DNA of 61,761 bases. Source: Sphingopyxis sp. L1A2A. Its GTDB lineage: Bacteria; Pseudomonadota; Alphaproteobacteria; Sphingomonadales; Sphingomonadaceae. The notes under the pieces are model-generated. The model did not search any database and was not told the DNA's origin. It worked only from the letters and a program-made list of their open reading frames with translations. The stretch spans positions 1-61,761 of the forward strand of contig NZ_SCOT01000017.1 of assembly GCF_005502465.1 (NCBI RefSeq), given 5' to 3'. Made by a program: the position numbers and the translations under genes. Positions 35,328 to 45,511 of the stretch are shown piece after piece (position 1 is the first letter of the stretch; each line of letters starts with the position of its first letter).

Positions 35328-36143
35328 TCAGTTCTTATAAGGGCCGTTGCGATCGATCAGCGCCGTGAGTTCGCGAACGAGCTTCGCGCCGAGGATCGCG
35401 GTGACATCGCCGATATCGCGGCCGGGATGATGCTCGACAATGTCGGCGCCGACGATCGGCGCGGTCTGCTTGTGCAGCACCGCCAGAACTTCGCGCACCG
35501 TCAGCCCGCCGGGCTCGGGATGCGCGACGCCGGGCGCCGCCGACGGGTCGAGGCCGTCGAGGTCGATCGAGATGTAGAGCGGGCCGTCGAGGACCGGGAC
35601 GCGATCGGGGGTGAAATCGGCCATCGGAATGATCTCGACGCCGAAGCGCGCCGCCTGTTCGCGGCAATGGTTGGTGAGCGTGCGGATGCCGACCTGCACC
35701 AGTCGCTTGGCATGGCCGGCCTCGCAGATGCGGGCAAAGGGCGAAGCGTGGCTGCGCGGATTGCCCCCGAAATCGTCGTAGAGATCGGGGTGGGCGTCGA
35801 AATGGAGGATGCTCACCGGCCCGAAACAGGTCGCCGCGGCCTCGACGAGCGGGAAGGTCACCGCATGATCGCCGCCGACCGCCAACGGCACCTCGCCATC
35901 CTCCTGCAGCATCACGACGTGGCGCCGGATCGCGGCATCGTCCTGCGCAGTGTTTTCGGTCAGCGGCAGATCGCCATCATCGGTGAATACGATGTCGGTG
36001 CCAATCTCGGCGCCGAGTTCACTCGCCATATTGCCGCGGTCGCTGAACAGCGCCGCGCGGATCGCCGCGGGTCCGGCGGCCGCGCCCCGTTCGAAGCTGC
36101 TGTTGATATCGGTGGGCAGGCCAAAGAGGCGGATCGCAGGCAT
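35328..36143 (-). CDS. Arginase/agmatinase-family ureohydrolase
   Basis: A 271-residue ureohydrolase. The binuclear manganese site motifs are GGDHAVTFP, HFDAHPDLYDD and SIDLDGLDPSAAP, so all expected Asp/His ligands are present. It could be arginase, agmatinase, guanidinobutyrase or formimidoylglutamase; the sequence does not settle which. ATG 36143 (PAIRLFGLP) is chosen because the longer frame to 36338 passes through a palindromic repeat. Confidence 0.85.
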   Translation of the reverse strand: MPAIRLFGLPTDINSSFERGAAAGPAAIRAALFSDRGNMASELGAEIGTDIVFTDDGDLPLTENTAQDDAAIRRHVVMLQEDGEVPLAVGGDHAVTFPLVEAAATCFGPVSILHFDAHPDLYDDFGGNPRSHASPFARICEAGHAKRLVQVGIRTLTNHCREQAARFGVEIIPMADFTPDRVPVLDGPLYISIDLDGLDPSAAPGVAHPEPGGLTVREVLAVLHKQTAPIVGADIVEHHPGRDIGDVTAILGAKLVRELTALIDRNGPYKN

Positions 36144-36260
36144 GGTTCGCTTGTAGCCGTTGGCAAAGCACGCGCAAGGCACGGCGAAAGGGACCGCGAT
36201 GGTGAGACAGGATAACGGCGCCGACGTGCAGGAGGCCCGGTCGACAGCCGTCCTTCCCAC

Positions 36261-36346
36261 CCCCGTTCGCATCGAGCGAAGACGAGATGCCCCGCAGAGC
36301 CGCGCATGGCCGATGGGTGTCTCGACTTCGCTCGACACGAGCGGGA
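36261..36346. repeat. Palindromic repeat, family A, copy 3
   Basis: A more diverged family A copy: left CCCCGTTCGCATCGAGCGAAG, right CTTCGCTCGACACGAGCGGG. The 449-nt gap at 36144-36592 otherwise contains a family B repeat and the promoter of the gene at 36593; no further gene is seen in it. Confidence 0.85.
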
Positions 36347-36390
36347 ACGAATGACGTCCGCCAACGACCGTTCATTGCCATATGCCATAT

Positions 36391-36481
36391 CGTCATCCCG
36401 GACTTGATCCGGGATCCATACGCCCTCTAAGTCGCGGGCGGTGCATGGCCTCATGGACCCCGGATCAAGTCCGGGGTGACG
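36391..36481. repeat. Palindromic repeat, family B, copy 2
   Basis: Arms 36391-36419 and 36453-36481 pair like those at 22344-22434 and share sequence with them almost base for base, while the spacer differs. It lies 45 nt after a family A copy, so two unrelated palindromes have accumulated in the same gap. Confidence 0.9.
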
Positions 36482-36592
36482 AGCGTATGAGGTCCGCTCC
36501 CTACCCCACATCGGACTTTCGCTACCGATATGGCGACAAATGACCGGAACCGACCAATTGCAGACCTCTGAACTGCCGAGTAGATTCATCCG

Positions 36593-37075
36593 ATGAAACT
36601 GCCTTGGCGAAAAGCGAAACCCATTCTCGAAGCTCAAATTGTGCTCGCAGCCGATGTCATCGCTGAGATGTGGGATGCCGGGAAAGACGCACAGGTAGCT
36701 GTCTTGAGGCGGAGCGGATTTGATGAAGGCCAAGCAAGAAGATTGCTGGCGTTTCTACCGCTAGCTTTCAGCCGACCGATCTTGGAGGAATTGGGGGTGG
36801 TCGATTTCGATCCGAACGTAACCGCGAGCGGGCCGGATGGAACATTTTTGAATGCGAAACTGATGCGGCAACCCGAATATGTTCAAGGTCTGAAAATCGC
36901 TCGTGATCACCGTAACAAAGGCGTGATGGATCACGAGGTTTACAAACTGATTGCTTCTAGCAGCGCCGATCTCAATGCGGTGGATGACGCGCTAAACGAG
37001 GGGGTAGACGTTACAGGCGCAACAATCGCAACTTCGCTTTTGGACACCAAAATTGCATTTCACCTCATTCGGTAG
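36593..37075 (+). CDS. Orphan hypothetical protein, 160 aa
   Basis: Not recognised. The protein is soluble and mixed alpha/beta in composition (KAKPILEAQIVLAADVIAEM; FDEGQARRLLAFLPLAFSRP; then DHEVYKLIASSSADLNAVDD). The AT-rich codon use (roughly 47-50% GC) contrasts with neighbours near 65%, as for the FRG gene, and suggests acquisition. The ATG 36593 has no strong Shine-Dalgarno. It stands between repeats and recA, convergent with recA. It could be a single-gene cargo in a repeat-rich gap. Confidence 0.6.
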   Translation: MKLPWRKAKPILEAQIVLAADVIAEMWDAGKDAQVAVLRRSGFDEGQARRLLAFLPLAFSRPILEELGVVDFDPNVTASGPDGTFLNAKLMRQPEYVQGLKIARDHRNKGVMDHEVYKLIASSSADLNAVDDALNEGVDVTGATIATSLLDTKIAFHLIR

Positions 37076-37217
37076 GCGAGTCCGCTTCCCACCACAAAGT
37101 CGCCGTCTCCAGCAATACCGGAAAAACCGCCACAGCACAAAAGGTCAACGGCCGGCGGGTCCACCTGCGGGGAGAGGGGAGTGCAGGTGCAAGGGGCTGA
37201 AGACCCGCCGCCGTTTC

Positions 37218-37247
37218 CCGGTCGGCCCGCCAATGCGAGCCGACCGG
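37218..37247 (-). terminator. Hairpin downstream of recA
   Basis: A 9-bp stem (CCGGTCGGC at 37218-37226, GCCGACCGG at 37239-37247) with a 12-nt loop lies just beyond the recA stop. There is no T-run after it on the minus strand, so it would be a pause or 3'-end-stabilising hairpin rather than a classic intrinsic terminator. Confidence 0.4.
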
Positions 37248-37254
37248 ATCGGGA

Positions 37255-38334
37255 TCAATTGTCGTCGTCGCCTTCATCGTCGGGGCCGACCATCATTTCT
37301 TCGGCCACCGCGTCGGTGCGGCTGCGGATGGCGGCTTCGAGCCGGTCCATCAATTCCGGATTGTCCTTGAGGAAGGTCTTCGCATTTTCCCGGCCCTGCC
37401 CGATGCGGATCGAATCATAGCTGAACCAGGCGCCCGATTTCTCGACGATCCCGGCCTTGACGCCCAGATCGAGGATCTCGCCGATCTTGGAAATGCCCTG
37501 CCCGTACATGATGTCGAATTCGACCTGTTTGAACGGCGGCGCGACTTTGTTCTTCACCACCTTGACCTTGGTCGTGTTGCCAACGATCTCGTCGCCATTC
37601 TTGATCTGGCCGGTACGGCGGATGTCGAGGCGGACCGAGGCGTAGAATTTCAGCGCGTTGCCGCCGGTCGTGGTTTCGGGGTTGCCGTACATCACGCCGA
37701 TTTTCATGCGCAGCTGGTTGATGAAGATCACCATGCAGCGCGAGCGACTGATCGAACCGGTCAGCTTGCGCAGCGACTGCGACATCAGACGCGCCTGCAG
37801 GCCGACATGGGTGTCGCCCATCTCACCCTCGATTTCCGCGCGCGGGACCAGCGCGGCGACCGAGTCGACGACCAGCACGTCGATCGCGTTCGAGCGCACC
37901 AGCGTGTCGACGATTTCGAGTGCCTGTTCGCCGGTGTCGGGCTGCGAGATGATCAGTTCGTCGATATTGACGCCAAGCTTGCGTGCATAAACCGGGTCGA
38001 GCGCATGTTCGGCATCGACAAAGGCAACGGTGCCACCGCCCTTTTGCGCTTCGGCAAGGACGTGCAGCGCGAGCGTGGTCTTGCCCGAGCTTTCGGGACC
38101 ATAGATTTCGATAACGCGGCCGCGCGGCAGGCCGCCGACGCCGAGCGCGATGTCGAGGCCGAGCGAACCGGTCGAGATCGCCTCGACCTGCATCGCTTCC
38201 TTCGAGCCCAATTTCATCACCGAGCCTTTGCCAAAGGCGCGATCGATCTGCGCGAGCGCGGCGTCGAGCGCCTTCTGCCTGTCCGTGTTGTTCACTGATT
38301 TCCCCGATTCGACGAGTGACAATTGTCCGGCCAT
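37255..38334 (-). CDS. recA: Recombinase RecA
   Basis: A 359-residue recombinase. Walker [10 protein letters not shown], Walker B-like [12 protein letters not shown], the [22 protein letters not shown] loop region and a C-terminal acidic tail (EGDDDN) are all present. It promotes strand exchange and activates LexA cleavage. ATG 38334; a LexA box lies 77 nt upstream. A stand-alone receiver and cckA precede it on the same strand. Confidence 0.98.
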   Translation of the reverse strand: MAGQLSLVESGKSVNNTDRQKALDAALAQIDRAFGKGSVMKLGSKEAMQVEAISTGSLGLDIALGVGGLPRGRVIEIYGPESSGKTTLALHVLAEAQKGGGTVAFVDAEHALDPVYARKLGVNIDELIISQPDTGEQALEIVDTLVRSNAIDVLVVDSVAALVPRAEIEGEMGDTHVGLQARLMSQSLRKLTGSISRSRCMVIFINQLRMKIGVMYGNPETTTGGNALKFYASVRLDIRRTGQIKNGDEIVGNTTKVKVVKNKVAPPFKQVEFDIMYGQGISKIGEILDLGVKAGIVEKSGAWFSYDSIRIGQGRENAKTFLKDNPELMDRLEAAIRSRTDAVAEEMMVGPDDEGDDDN

Positions 38335-38410
38335 GACCGTCCCTTTCCTGCTCTAAAGCGAAGGCAGAGCCATCGCAACGCCCGACCGATGTACGACATT
38401 TGTTCTTAGA

Positions 38411-38425
38411 GAACAAGATAGGAAC
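38411..38425 (-). promoter_or_regulatory. LexA (SOS) box of recA
   Basis: On the minus strand: GTTCCTATCTTGTTC, that is GTTC-N7-GTTC, the alphaproteobacterial LexA operator. It lies 77 nt before the recA ATG and 32 nt after the stop codon of the stand-alone receiver gene. A neighbouring dyad (GTTCTTAGAGAAC) at 38402-38414 overlaps it. Confidence 0.88.
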
Positions 38426-38456
38426 ACAAAAGAATTTCGCGCGATTGAAAGCGGCG

Positions 38457-38810
38457 CTATTGCGACGAAAATTCGGCCAGAGCGGCCTCGATATCGCTGA
38501 TCCGGAAGGGTTTGGCGACCAGCGTGCGGTGCGCATGCGCCGCGGGCAAAATATCACCGCCGCCCGAGGTAAAGGCAAAGGGAATGTCTCGCTCGGCCAG
38601 CGCATCCGCGACCGGCCAGCCCTTTTCATCGCCGAGGTTGATATCGACGAGCGCGCCGCCGAGCGATTCGGCCGCGATGATCGCGAGCGCCTCGTCCATG
38701 CTCGCCGCTTGCGCGGGTTCGGGCAGCCCGAGCGCGTCGAACATGTCGGCGAGCATCATGCCGATCAGCACATCGTCCTCGACGAGCAGGATGCGGGGGC
38801 CGTCAGCCAT
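38457..38810 (-). CDS. Stand-alone receiver (response regulator)
   Basis: A 117-residue single REC domain: acidic pocket EDD at 11-13, phosphoacceptor Asp56 in ALVDINLG, Thr/Ser in FTSGGG and Lys in VAKPFR. No output domain. It starts 8 nt inside the end of cckA (ATG 38810; cckA stop 38803), so it is co-translated with CckA and may exchange phosphate with it or divert it from ChpT. It resembles the small receivers found next to CckA-like kinases; a name such as CpdR is not supported. Confidence 0.88.
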   Translation of the reverse strand: MADGPRILLVEDDVLIGMMLADMFDALGLPEPAQAASMDEALAIIAAESLGGALVDINLGDEKGWPVADALAERDIPFAFTSGGGDILPAAHAHRTLVAKPFRISDIEAALAEFSSQ

Positions 38811-41250
38811 TTTTCACCCGGTGCGCGGCGTCGTCGAGCGCCGCCGATGTCGCCTCGGCCAATTGCGCGACCGAAAAGGGTTTGGGCAGAAACGCGACAT
38901 CGTCGATGTTGATCGACTGGCGCAATTGTTCCTCGGCATAGCCCGACATGAACAGCACCGGCAGGTCGGGCCGCTTGGCGCGCAGCGCGCGCACCATTGC
39001 GGGACCGTCCATCGTCGGCATCACGACGTCGCTGATGATCAGGTCAACCTCGGCCATCTGGGCAAAGCGTTCGAGCCCTTCCTCGCCCTGCGACGCAGTG
39101 ACGACCGTATAGCCCGCGCGGGTCAGCGCGCGTTCGGCTACCGCGCGCACCATGTCCTCGTCCTCGACCAGCAGGATGGTGCCGGTGCCCCACTGGCTTT
39201 TCTTGGGCTTGGCGGGCGGCGGCACCACGACCGGCGTGTCGCTGCCGACGCGGTGGACGGGCAGATAGATGGCAAAGCTCGTTCCCTGCCCCGGCTTGCT
39301 GTCGGCAAAAATATACCCCGCCGATTGCTTGATGATGCCGTAAACCGTGGACAAGCCGAGGCCGGTTCCCTTGCCGACATCCTTGGTGGTGAAAAAAGGT
39401 TCGAAAATCTTGGGCAGCACGTCGGCGGCGATGCCGGTGCCGGTGTCGCTGACTTTGAGCGCGCAATAATCGGCGGGGGGCATGAATTCATTGCCCATCT
39501 GGCGCACGTCGGCGGCGGATACCGGATAGGTCTCGATCGTCAGCGTCCCGCCGCCCGGCATCGCATCGCGCGCGTTGACCGCCAAGTTGATGATCACCTG
39601 TTCCAACTGGCCGGGATCGGCGCGCACCGCGCCCAGCCCGCGGCCATGATGGACCGCCAGCTGGACGGTTTCGCCGATCAGCCGCTTGAGCAAGTGCGAT
39701 ACCTCTGAAATCACATCGGGCAACTGCAGAATTTGCGGCCGCAGCGTCTGCTGGCGCGAAAAGGCGAGCAATTGCCGCGTCAGGCTGGCGGCGCGGTTGG
39801 CGTTGCTGCGGATCTGCTGAATATCGTCATAGTCGCTGTCGCCGGGGGTATGGCGCATCAGCATCAGGTCGCACGCGCCGAGCACCGCGGTAAGAATGTT
39901 GTTGAAATCATGCGCGACGCCGCCGGCCAGCTGGCCGACCGCCTGCATTTTCGATGCCTGCGCGACCTGGCGCTTCAGCCGCGATTCCTCGCTCGAATCC
40001 TTCAGGCTGAGCAGCACTGCCGCCTCGCCCAGTCCGCGCACCCCGACAACGCGCATCGACACCGGATCGCCGCTCTGCCCCGCCAGCCGGATAGACAGGT
40101 CGCCGCCGACCTGCTGGCCGCTGCTGTGGCGGCGGATCATGTCGGCGAGGGCACCCTTGTCCTCGCCGACCACGATGTCGCCGGGATAGCGCGGCATCTT
40201 GCCGTCCCCCAGGTTGGCGGCGCGAACGAAGGCGCGGTTCATATACAGGAAGCGCCCGTCACGATCGACCATCGCCAGCCCGAACGGCAACAGCGACAGC
40301 AGGGTTTCGACATAGGTCTGCGCGGTGCCGCGGTCGGCCGGGCCCATTTCCTCGTCGAGCAGCGCGAGCAGCACCGGGGCATTGCCGTCGGCCGGAGCAA
40401 GCGGAATCTGCAGCATCCGCACCGGGGTCGCGCGATCGCCCTCGCGCGCGAAATAGAGCGCGCCGCCGTCGTCGATGCGCAGCATCGGCGCGACATCGCG
40501 GCCAGCATAATGACCGGCGTCATCCTCGCCAAGCGCGCGGAGCAGAAACGCCTGATTGGCGACCCGTAGCCGTCCTTCAGTGTTGACCAGCGCCGCCATC
40601 ACCCCGGCGTGGCCCAGGGTGCGACCCGCGGGGCCATCGAGGTGGCGGGTTACTTCCGAAGCGAGGTCGAGCCGTTCGAGCGCCGAAAAGCGCCAGACCA
40701 GATAATCCTCTGCCTGACCGGTGCGCGTGACATGGGCGCGAAGTTGCAGCGGGCCGACCGCGAGGTCGTCAGCGCGCCCCTCGCCGTCGCGCCAGGCAAT
40801 GCGCCCGGCATTCTTCAGGACATCGGCACCGCGGCCTTCGAGCGGCAAGCCGGGCGGTGTCACGAAGCCGCCCATCCAGGTGCCGAACAGGTCGTTGGCG
40901 CACACCATGCGCCCGGCCCGGTCGGTGACCGCGATCGCGACATCATCGTGATTGACCGCCTGGCGCAGCATCGTCCAGTCGGGCAGCACCGCTTCGCCCG
41001 CGACGGCGGCCGGAAACAACCGCCGGGCGAGCAAGACGCCGCCCGCCGCGACCGCAAGCCCGGCCAGAAAGCCCGCAGCGAGGATCGTGTCGCGCGTCGC
41101 CCAGAACAACAGTGCCGCCGACAGCAGCGCCAGCCCGCCGAGCAGGCCCATATCGACCCGCGACAGGCCCGGCGGCACCGAAAGCGGGCCGACGGAACCC
41201 GCCCCCCTGCCGATATCGGGATCAGCGGAAGGCAGGATCGTCGCGGTCAA
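38803..41250 (-). CDS. cckA: Hybrid histidine kinase CckA
   Basis: An 815-residue kinase. Two N-terminal membrane spans (residues about 33-75), PAS-type sensing regions, HisKA with His447 in GGVAHDFNN, an HATPase domain ([20 protein letters not shown]) and a C-terminal receiver with Asp741 in [13 protein letters not shown]. The [20 protein letters not shown] block is typical of CckA. It phosphorylates CtrA and CpdR through ChpT. The start appears to be TTG 41250, as no nearer ATG has a good N-terminus; this start is uncertain. ChpT is encoded 17 kb away in the same window. Confidence 0.9.
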   Translation of the reverse strand: MTATILPSADPDIGRGAGSVGPLSVPPGLSRVDMGLLGGLALLSAALLFWATRDTILAAGFLAGLAVAAGGVLLARRLFPAAVAGEAVLPDWTMLRQAVNHDDVAIAVTDRAGRMVCANDLFGTWMGGFVTPPGLPLEGRGADVLKNAGRIAWRDGEGRADDLAVGPLQLRAHVTRTGQAEDYLVWRFSALERLDLASEVTRHLDGPAGRTLGHAGVMAALVNTEGRLRVANQAFLLRALGEDDAGHYAGRDVAPMLRIDDGGALYFAREGDRATPVRMLQIPLAPADGNAPVLLALLDEEMGPADRGTAQTYVETLLSLLPFGLAMVDRDGRFLYMNRAFVRAANLGDGKMPRYPGDIVVGEDKGALADMIRRHSSGQQVGGDLSIRLAGQSGDPVSMRVVGVRGLGEAAVLLSLKDSSEESRLKRQVAQASKMQAVGQLAGGVAHDFNNILTAVLGACDLMLMRHTPGDSDYDDIQQIRSNANRAASLTRQLLAFSRQQTLRPQILQLPDVISEVSHLLKRLIGETVQLAVHHGRGLGAVRADPGQLEQVIINLAVNARDAMPGGGTLTIETYPVSAADVRQMGNEFMPPADYCALKVSDTGTGIAADVLPKIFEPFFTTKDVGKGTGLGLSTVYGIIKQSAGYIFADSKPGQGTSFAIYLPVHRVGSDTPVVVPPPAKPKKSQWGTGTILLVEDEDMVRAVAERALTRAGYTVVTASQGEEGLERFAQMAEVDLIISDVVMPTMDGPAMVRALRAKRPDLPVLFMSGYAEEQLRQSINIDDVAFLPKPFSVAQLAEATSAALDDAAHRVKNG

Positions 41251-41273
41251 TGACAGTCTTTCTTATCGGCGCA

Positions 41274-43334
41274 TCACCAGATGCGAACACGGTCTTTCGG
41301 CGCCAGATACAGCTTCTGGCCTTCCTTGATCTGATACGCCTTATACCACGGGTCAAGGTTGCGCGAGACCCAAGTCCGCTGGATCGAGGGCGAATGCGGA
41401 TCGGTGGTGATCCGCTGCGACAAATTCTGGTCGCGATAGTTGCGCCGCCACACCTGCGCCCAGCCCAGGAAGAAGCGCTGATCGCCGGTCAGCCCGCCCA
41501 GCACGGGTGCTTCCTTGCCGCCCAGCGACGCCTTGTACGCGTCATAGGCGACGGTCAGGCCCGCCAGATCGCCGATATTCTCACCCAGCGTAAAGGTGCC
41601 GTCGAGCTTTTCGCCAGGCAGCACTTCATAGGCGTCATATTGCGCGATCAGCGCCTTGCCCGCCGCTTCGAACGCCGCGACGTCGGCGGGGGTCCACCAA
41701 TCGGCAAGCTTGCCGGTCTCGTCATATTTCGCGCCCTGATCGTCAAAGTGATGGCTGATCTCATGGCCGATCACCGCGCCGATACCGCCATAGTTGATCG
41801 CCGGGTCGGCGTGCGGGTCGAAAAAGGGCGGCTGGAGGATCGCGGCGGGGAACACGATCTCGTTCATGCCGAAATTGGCATAGGCGTTGACCGTCATCGG
41901 GGTCATTCCCCACTCCCAACGGCGGATCGGCCCGCCCAGGCGGCTGATATTGTCGTCGTGCGCGAACTGGTTCGACCGCAGCGCGTTGCCGAACAGATCG
42001 TCCGCCTTGATCTCGAGCTTGCTGTAATCCTTCCAGCGATCGGGATAGCCGATCTTGGTGGTGAAATTGGCCAGCTTCTGCTTCGCCTTGACCTTGGTTT
42101 CGGGCTGCATCCATGCCAGCCCGTCGATGCGGCGGCCCATCGCGGCAAGGACGTTCTTGACCAGTTCGTCCATCGCCGCCTTGGTTTCGGGCGGGAAATA
42201 TTTCGCGACATAGTCCTGGCCGACGGCCTCACCCAGATTGCCGGTGGTGAAATCGACCGCGCGCTTCCAGCGTTCCTGCATCTGCGGCGTTCCCGACAAG
42301 GCGGTGCCATAGAAGGAGAAGCTTTCCTGCGCGAACTTCTCGGGCAGCACGCCCGAAAAGCCGTCGAGGCTGCGCACGAGCAATGCGTCGCGGATCACCG
42401 CGATCGGCGCGTCGGCGAGCAGCTTGGCTTCGCCGATGAAGGCGCTCGGCTGCGACACCAGCAGCACATCTTCCTTGACGCCCAGGCCGCGGATGAAGGT
42501 CGCCCAGTCGAACCCGGGCGCCGCCGCGGCCAGTTCGGCGATCGTCATTTTGTTATAGGCCTTGGTCGCGTCGCTGCTGTCGTTCTTGTCCCAATGAACG
42601 GTCGCGATCTGCTTTTCGAAATCATAGATCGCCTTGGCGCGCGCCGCGGCATTGGTCTCGCCCGCCAGCGTCAGGACATTCTCCAGATGCTTCAAATATG
42701 CGCCCTGCAGCTTGGCGTTGCGCTCATTGTCCTTCAGGTAGAAATCGCGGTCGGGCATGCCGATGCCGCCCTGGAACATCGTGTAGATGTACACGTCGGG
42801 GTTCTTGTCGTCCTGGCCGACAAAACCGCCAAAGAAATGCTGCACACCGCTGCGGTCGGCCTCGGCGAGCAGCGCAGCAAGGCCGGGCTTGTCGACGGCG
42901 CGGATCTTGGCGAGCCACGGCTGAATCGGTGCCAGCCCTTTCGCTTCGACCGCCGGGGCATCGAGATAGGCAGCGTAGTTGCGGCCGATCATGCTGTTGG
43001 GATCGCCCTTGGCCGCGTCGAGGATTTCGCGGGTGCGCTGCTGCGACAAGTCGCCGAGCGCGGTGAACATGCCATAGTTCGACTTGTCGGCGGGGATCTG
43101 GGTGTTCTTGGCCCAGGTGCCATTGGCATAGCCGTAGAAATCGTCGCCCGGCTGCACCGCGGTGTCCATGCCCGCGGTGTCGAAGCCGAAGGTGCCGAGT
43201 TCGGGCTTGGCCGCGGTTTCGGCGGCGGGCGCGGGTGCAGCCTTTTCCTTGGCGGCGGCCGGCACGGCGGTCATTAGCACAGCGCCCAGCGCGGCGGTCG
43301 CCATCAGGCGCGAAGAAACATGCAAAAGAGTCAT
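41274..43334 (-). CDS. M13-family metallopeptidase (PepO-like)
   Basis: A 686-residue secreted zinc endopeptidase. Signal peptide at residues 1-29 (cleavage near AAAKE). The zinc motif GHEISHHFDD and the GENIGDLAGLTVAY motif with the third ligand are present; the C-terminus ends RVRIW, typical of M13. Substrates are short peptides. It begins with GGGGA upstream and lies 23 nt before cckA on the same strand. Confidence 0.93.
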   Translation of the reverse strand: MTLLHVSSRLMATAALGAVLMTAVPAAAKEKAAPAPAAETAAKPELGTFGFDTAGMDTAVQPGDDFYGYANGTWAKNTQIPADKSNYGMFTALGDLSQQRTREILDAAKGDPNSMIGRNYAAYLDAPAVEAKGLAPIQPWLAKIRAVDKPGLAALLAEADRSGVQHFFGGFVGQDDKNPDVYIYTMFQGGIGMPDRDFYLKDNERNAKLQGAYLKHLENVLTLAGETNAAARAKAIYDFEKQIATVHWDKNDSSDATKAYNKMTIAELAAAAPGFDWATFIRGLGVKEDVLLVSQPSAFIGEAKLLADAPIAVIRDALLVRSLDGFSGVLPEKFAQESFSFYGTALSGTPQMQERWKRAVDFTTGNLGEAVGQDYVAKYFPPETKAAMDELVKNVLAAMGRRIDGLAWMQPETKVKAKQKLANFTTKIGYPDRWKDYSKLEIKADDLFGNALRSNQFAHDDNISRLGGPIRRWEWGMTPMTVNAYANFGMNEIVFPAAILQPPFFDPHADPAINYGGIGAVIGHEISHHFDDQGAKYDETGKLADWWTPADVAAFEAAGKALIAQYDAYEVLPGEKLDGTFTLGENIGDLAGLTVAYDAYKASLGGKEAPVLGGLTGDQRFFLGWAQVWRRNYRDQNLSQRITTDPHSPSIQRTWVSRNLDPWYKAYQIKEGQKLYLAPKDRVRIW

Positions 43335-43430
43335 GATAGTCCCCAGTTTTCAAATCGAAGCAAAGATGCGCGGCGGCGTTGCCGCGCACGCGATTGCGAT
43401 GGGATAGCTATACGACGGCGCGCGCGCCGT

Positions 43431-44045
43431 TCAACCGGCGGGGGTGTCGCTGGTCGATGCCTCATGTCGTTGGTCGCGCGCCCGCTGCAATTTGCGGCGC
43501 CAGCGCAGCCGGATCCAATTGTCCCAGAAAATCGAGGCGAGCACATAGCCGATCGCGGCCGACGCCAGCGAAATAACGAACAGCCCGGCGAGCATCGCGG
43601 GCGCGGCGTCCGAAAACACCCAGCGCGCCCATTCGCCCGCCGAGGCGCCATGCTCGATCATCGATGAAAAGGTCGCGCTGTTCGCCTGGAGCCCGAACAA
43701 CCAGTCGCCGAGCCACACCGATGCGATGATGATAAACGGCGTCGTCACCGGGTTGGAAAGGAACGTCATCGCGGCGCCGATCGGGATATTCGCGCGCACC
43801 GGCAGCGCGAGCAGCGCGACGCCCAATATCTGGATGCCCGGGATCAGGAAAAAAATGCCGACGAACAGCCCGAGCGCGGTGCCGCGCGGCACCGACGTGC
43901 GGGTAAAGCGCCACAAATGGCTGTGCGCGACGCGGTGCGCGAAGGGTTTGACGAAGCGGCTCGCGAGCAGTTCCTCGCGCGTCGGCGAATTGCGGCGGAT
44001 CCAGTTCATCACCGCCGCCTTGTCCTTGGGTTTGCCGCCGCTCAC
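43431..44045 (-). CDS. DUF2062 inner membrane protein
   Basis: A 204-residue protein with about three hydrophobic spans. The family block runs [20 protein letters not shown], then [19 protein letters not shown] and [11 protein letters not shown]2062 proteins have no settled function, though some are fused to glycosyltransferases. The start overlaps smpB's stop by ATGA, so it is translationally coupled to smpB. Confidence 0.85.
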   Translation of the reverse strand: MSGGKPKDKAAVMNWIRRNSPTREELLASRFVKPFAHRVAHSHLWRFTRTSVPRGTALGLFVGIFFLIPGIQILGVALLALPVRANIPIGAAMTFLSNPVTTPFIIIASVWLGDWLFGLQANSATFSSMIEHGASAGEWARWVFSDAAPAMLAGLFVISLASAAIGYVLASIFWDNWIRLRWRRKLQRARDQRHEASTSDTPAG

Positions 44046-44527
44046 CCGCGTTCTTTCATCAGCCGCTGCTTGTCGCGCTTCCAGTCGCGTTCCTTGATCG
44101 ACTCCCGCTTGTCATGCGCCTTCTTGCCCTTGGCGAGCGCGAGTTCGACCTTCGCGCGGCCGCGGCTGTTGAAATAGACGCTCAGCGGAACCAGCGTCAT
44201 GCCCTGCCGCGCGACGCCGGCGTACATCTTGTTGATCTCGCGGCCGCTCAGCAGCAGCTTGCGCGGGCGTTTGGGCTCGTGATTGTGGCGGTTGCCGTGG
44301 CTGAATTCGGGGATGTTGCTGTTGATCAGCCAGACCTCATTGCCCTTTACCTCGGCATAGCTCTCGGCAATCGTGCCTTCGCCGAAACGCAGCGATTTGA
44401 CCTCGGTCCCCTGCAGCGCGATCCCGGCCTCGAACACCTGTTCGATGGCAAAGTCGAACCGCGCGCGCCGGTTCTCGGCAACGATCTTTTTCTTGTCGAA
44501 TTCGGCGGCGGACTGCGGACGGGCCAT
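44042..44527 (-). CDS. smpB: SsrA-binding protein SmpB
   Basis: A 161-residue tmRNA partner: the fold begins [15 protein letters not shown], with [25 protein letters not shown] and a basic tail ([19 protein letters not shown]). It delivers tmRNA to stalled ribosomes. ATG 44527 is 8 nt after the dapA stop, so smpB and dapA are co-transcribed. Confidence 0.97.
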   Translation of the reverse strand: MARPQSAAEFDKKKIVAENRRARFDFAIEQVFEAGIALQGTEVKSLRFGEGTIAESYAEVKGNEVWLINSNIPEFSHGNRHNHEPKRPRKLLLSGREINKMYAGVARQGMTLVPLSVYFNSRGRAKVELALAKGKKAHDKRESIKERDWKRDKQRLMKERG

Positions 44528-44535
44528 GGGATAAC

Positions 44536-45411
44536 CTAAATCACTCCTGCCGCGGACAGCGCGGCATCGACGGCGGCGCGCGAAGCTGCGTCTGCCGGGA
44601 TAATAGGTAGGCGCACTTCGGGCGAAAACCAGTCGTGGACACGCGACAGCGCATATTTCACCGGCCCCGGCGAGGTGTCGGAGAACATCGCCTGATGCAG
44701 GTCGAACAGGCGATCGTGCAGCACCAGCGCCCGCGTCCAGTCGGCCGCCGCACAGGCAGCGGCGAAATCGGCGCACAGCCGCGGCGCGACATTCGCGGTG
44801 ACCGAGATGCAACCGACGCCACCCATCACCGCATGCGGCAGCCACAGATCGTCGTTGCCGCTCAATTGGCAGAAATCGGTTCCGGCACCCGCGCGGTGAA
44901 TCGTCACCCGCGCCAGATCGCCGCTCGCGTCCTTGATCGCAATGACCGAGGGGATTTCGGCGAGCTTGCACATCGTTTCGGCGCTGACGTCGGCCATGGT
45001 GCGACTAGGCACGTTATAGACCACGATCGGCAGGTCGCTGGCGTCGGCCAGCGCTTGAAAATGCGCGATCATGCCATTCTGGCTAGGCTTGTTGTAATAG
45101 GGAGCAACCACCAGCGCCGCCGCGGCGCCGGCGGCTTGCGCGTGGCGCATGTGGCGGATGGCGGTCGCGGTGTCGTTCGACCCACACCCGGCGATCACCG
45201 GGACGCGCCCCGCCGCCGCCTGGATACAGCTGTCGATGACCTGATAATGTTCGTCGAACCCCAGTGTCGGGCTTTCGCCTGTCGTGCCGCAGGGGACCAG
45301 CGCGCTGGTGCCTTCGTGGATCTGCCAATCGACCAGCCGCGCGAAGGCCGAGGCGTCGAACGCCCCATCGCGAAATGGCGTCACTAAGGCGGGAATCGAC
45401 CCCGAAAACAT
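44536..45411 (-). CDS. dapA: 4-hydroxy-tetrahydrodipicolinate synthase
   Basis: A 291-residue TIM-barrel enzyme of the lysine/diaminopimelate pathway: [17 protein letters not shown] with Tyr132 and the Schiff-base Lys160 in [10 protein letters not shown]. It condenses pyruvate with aspartate semialdehyde. The start ATG 45411 is divergent from the lytic transglycosylase gene 100 nt away. Confidence 0.95.
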   Translation of the reverse strand: MFSGSIPALVTPFRDGAFDASAFARLVDWQIHEGTSALVPCGTTGESPTLGFDEHYQVIDSCIQAAAGRVPVIAGCGSNDTATAIRHMRHAQAAGAAAALVVAPYYNKPSQNGMIAHFQALADASDLPIVVYNVPSRTMADVSAETMCKLAEIPSVIAIKDASGDLARVTIHRAGAGTDFCQLSGNDDLWLPHAVMGGVGCISVTANVAPRLCADFAAACAAADWTRALVLHDRLFDLHQAMFSDTSPGPVKYALSRVHDWFSPEVRLPIIPADAASRAAVDAALSAAGVI

Positions 45412-45511
45412 GCCCCGCTCCTTTACAAAAACCCGGGCCAGCCGGTAGAGTCCCGACGGCGCGCCGCTAATGGACGTCTATTCAGCGCCCCGCAAGGAGT
45501 TTGGCATTACC

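Noticed and set aside
36261..36481. Two adjacent palindromes taken as a CRISPR array
   Set aside because: They belong to different families, are inverted repeats rather than regularly spaced direct repeats, and no cas gene is present.
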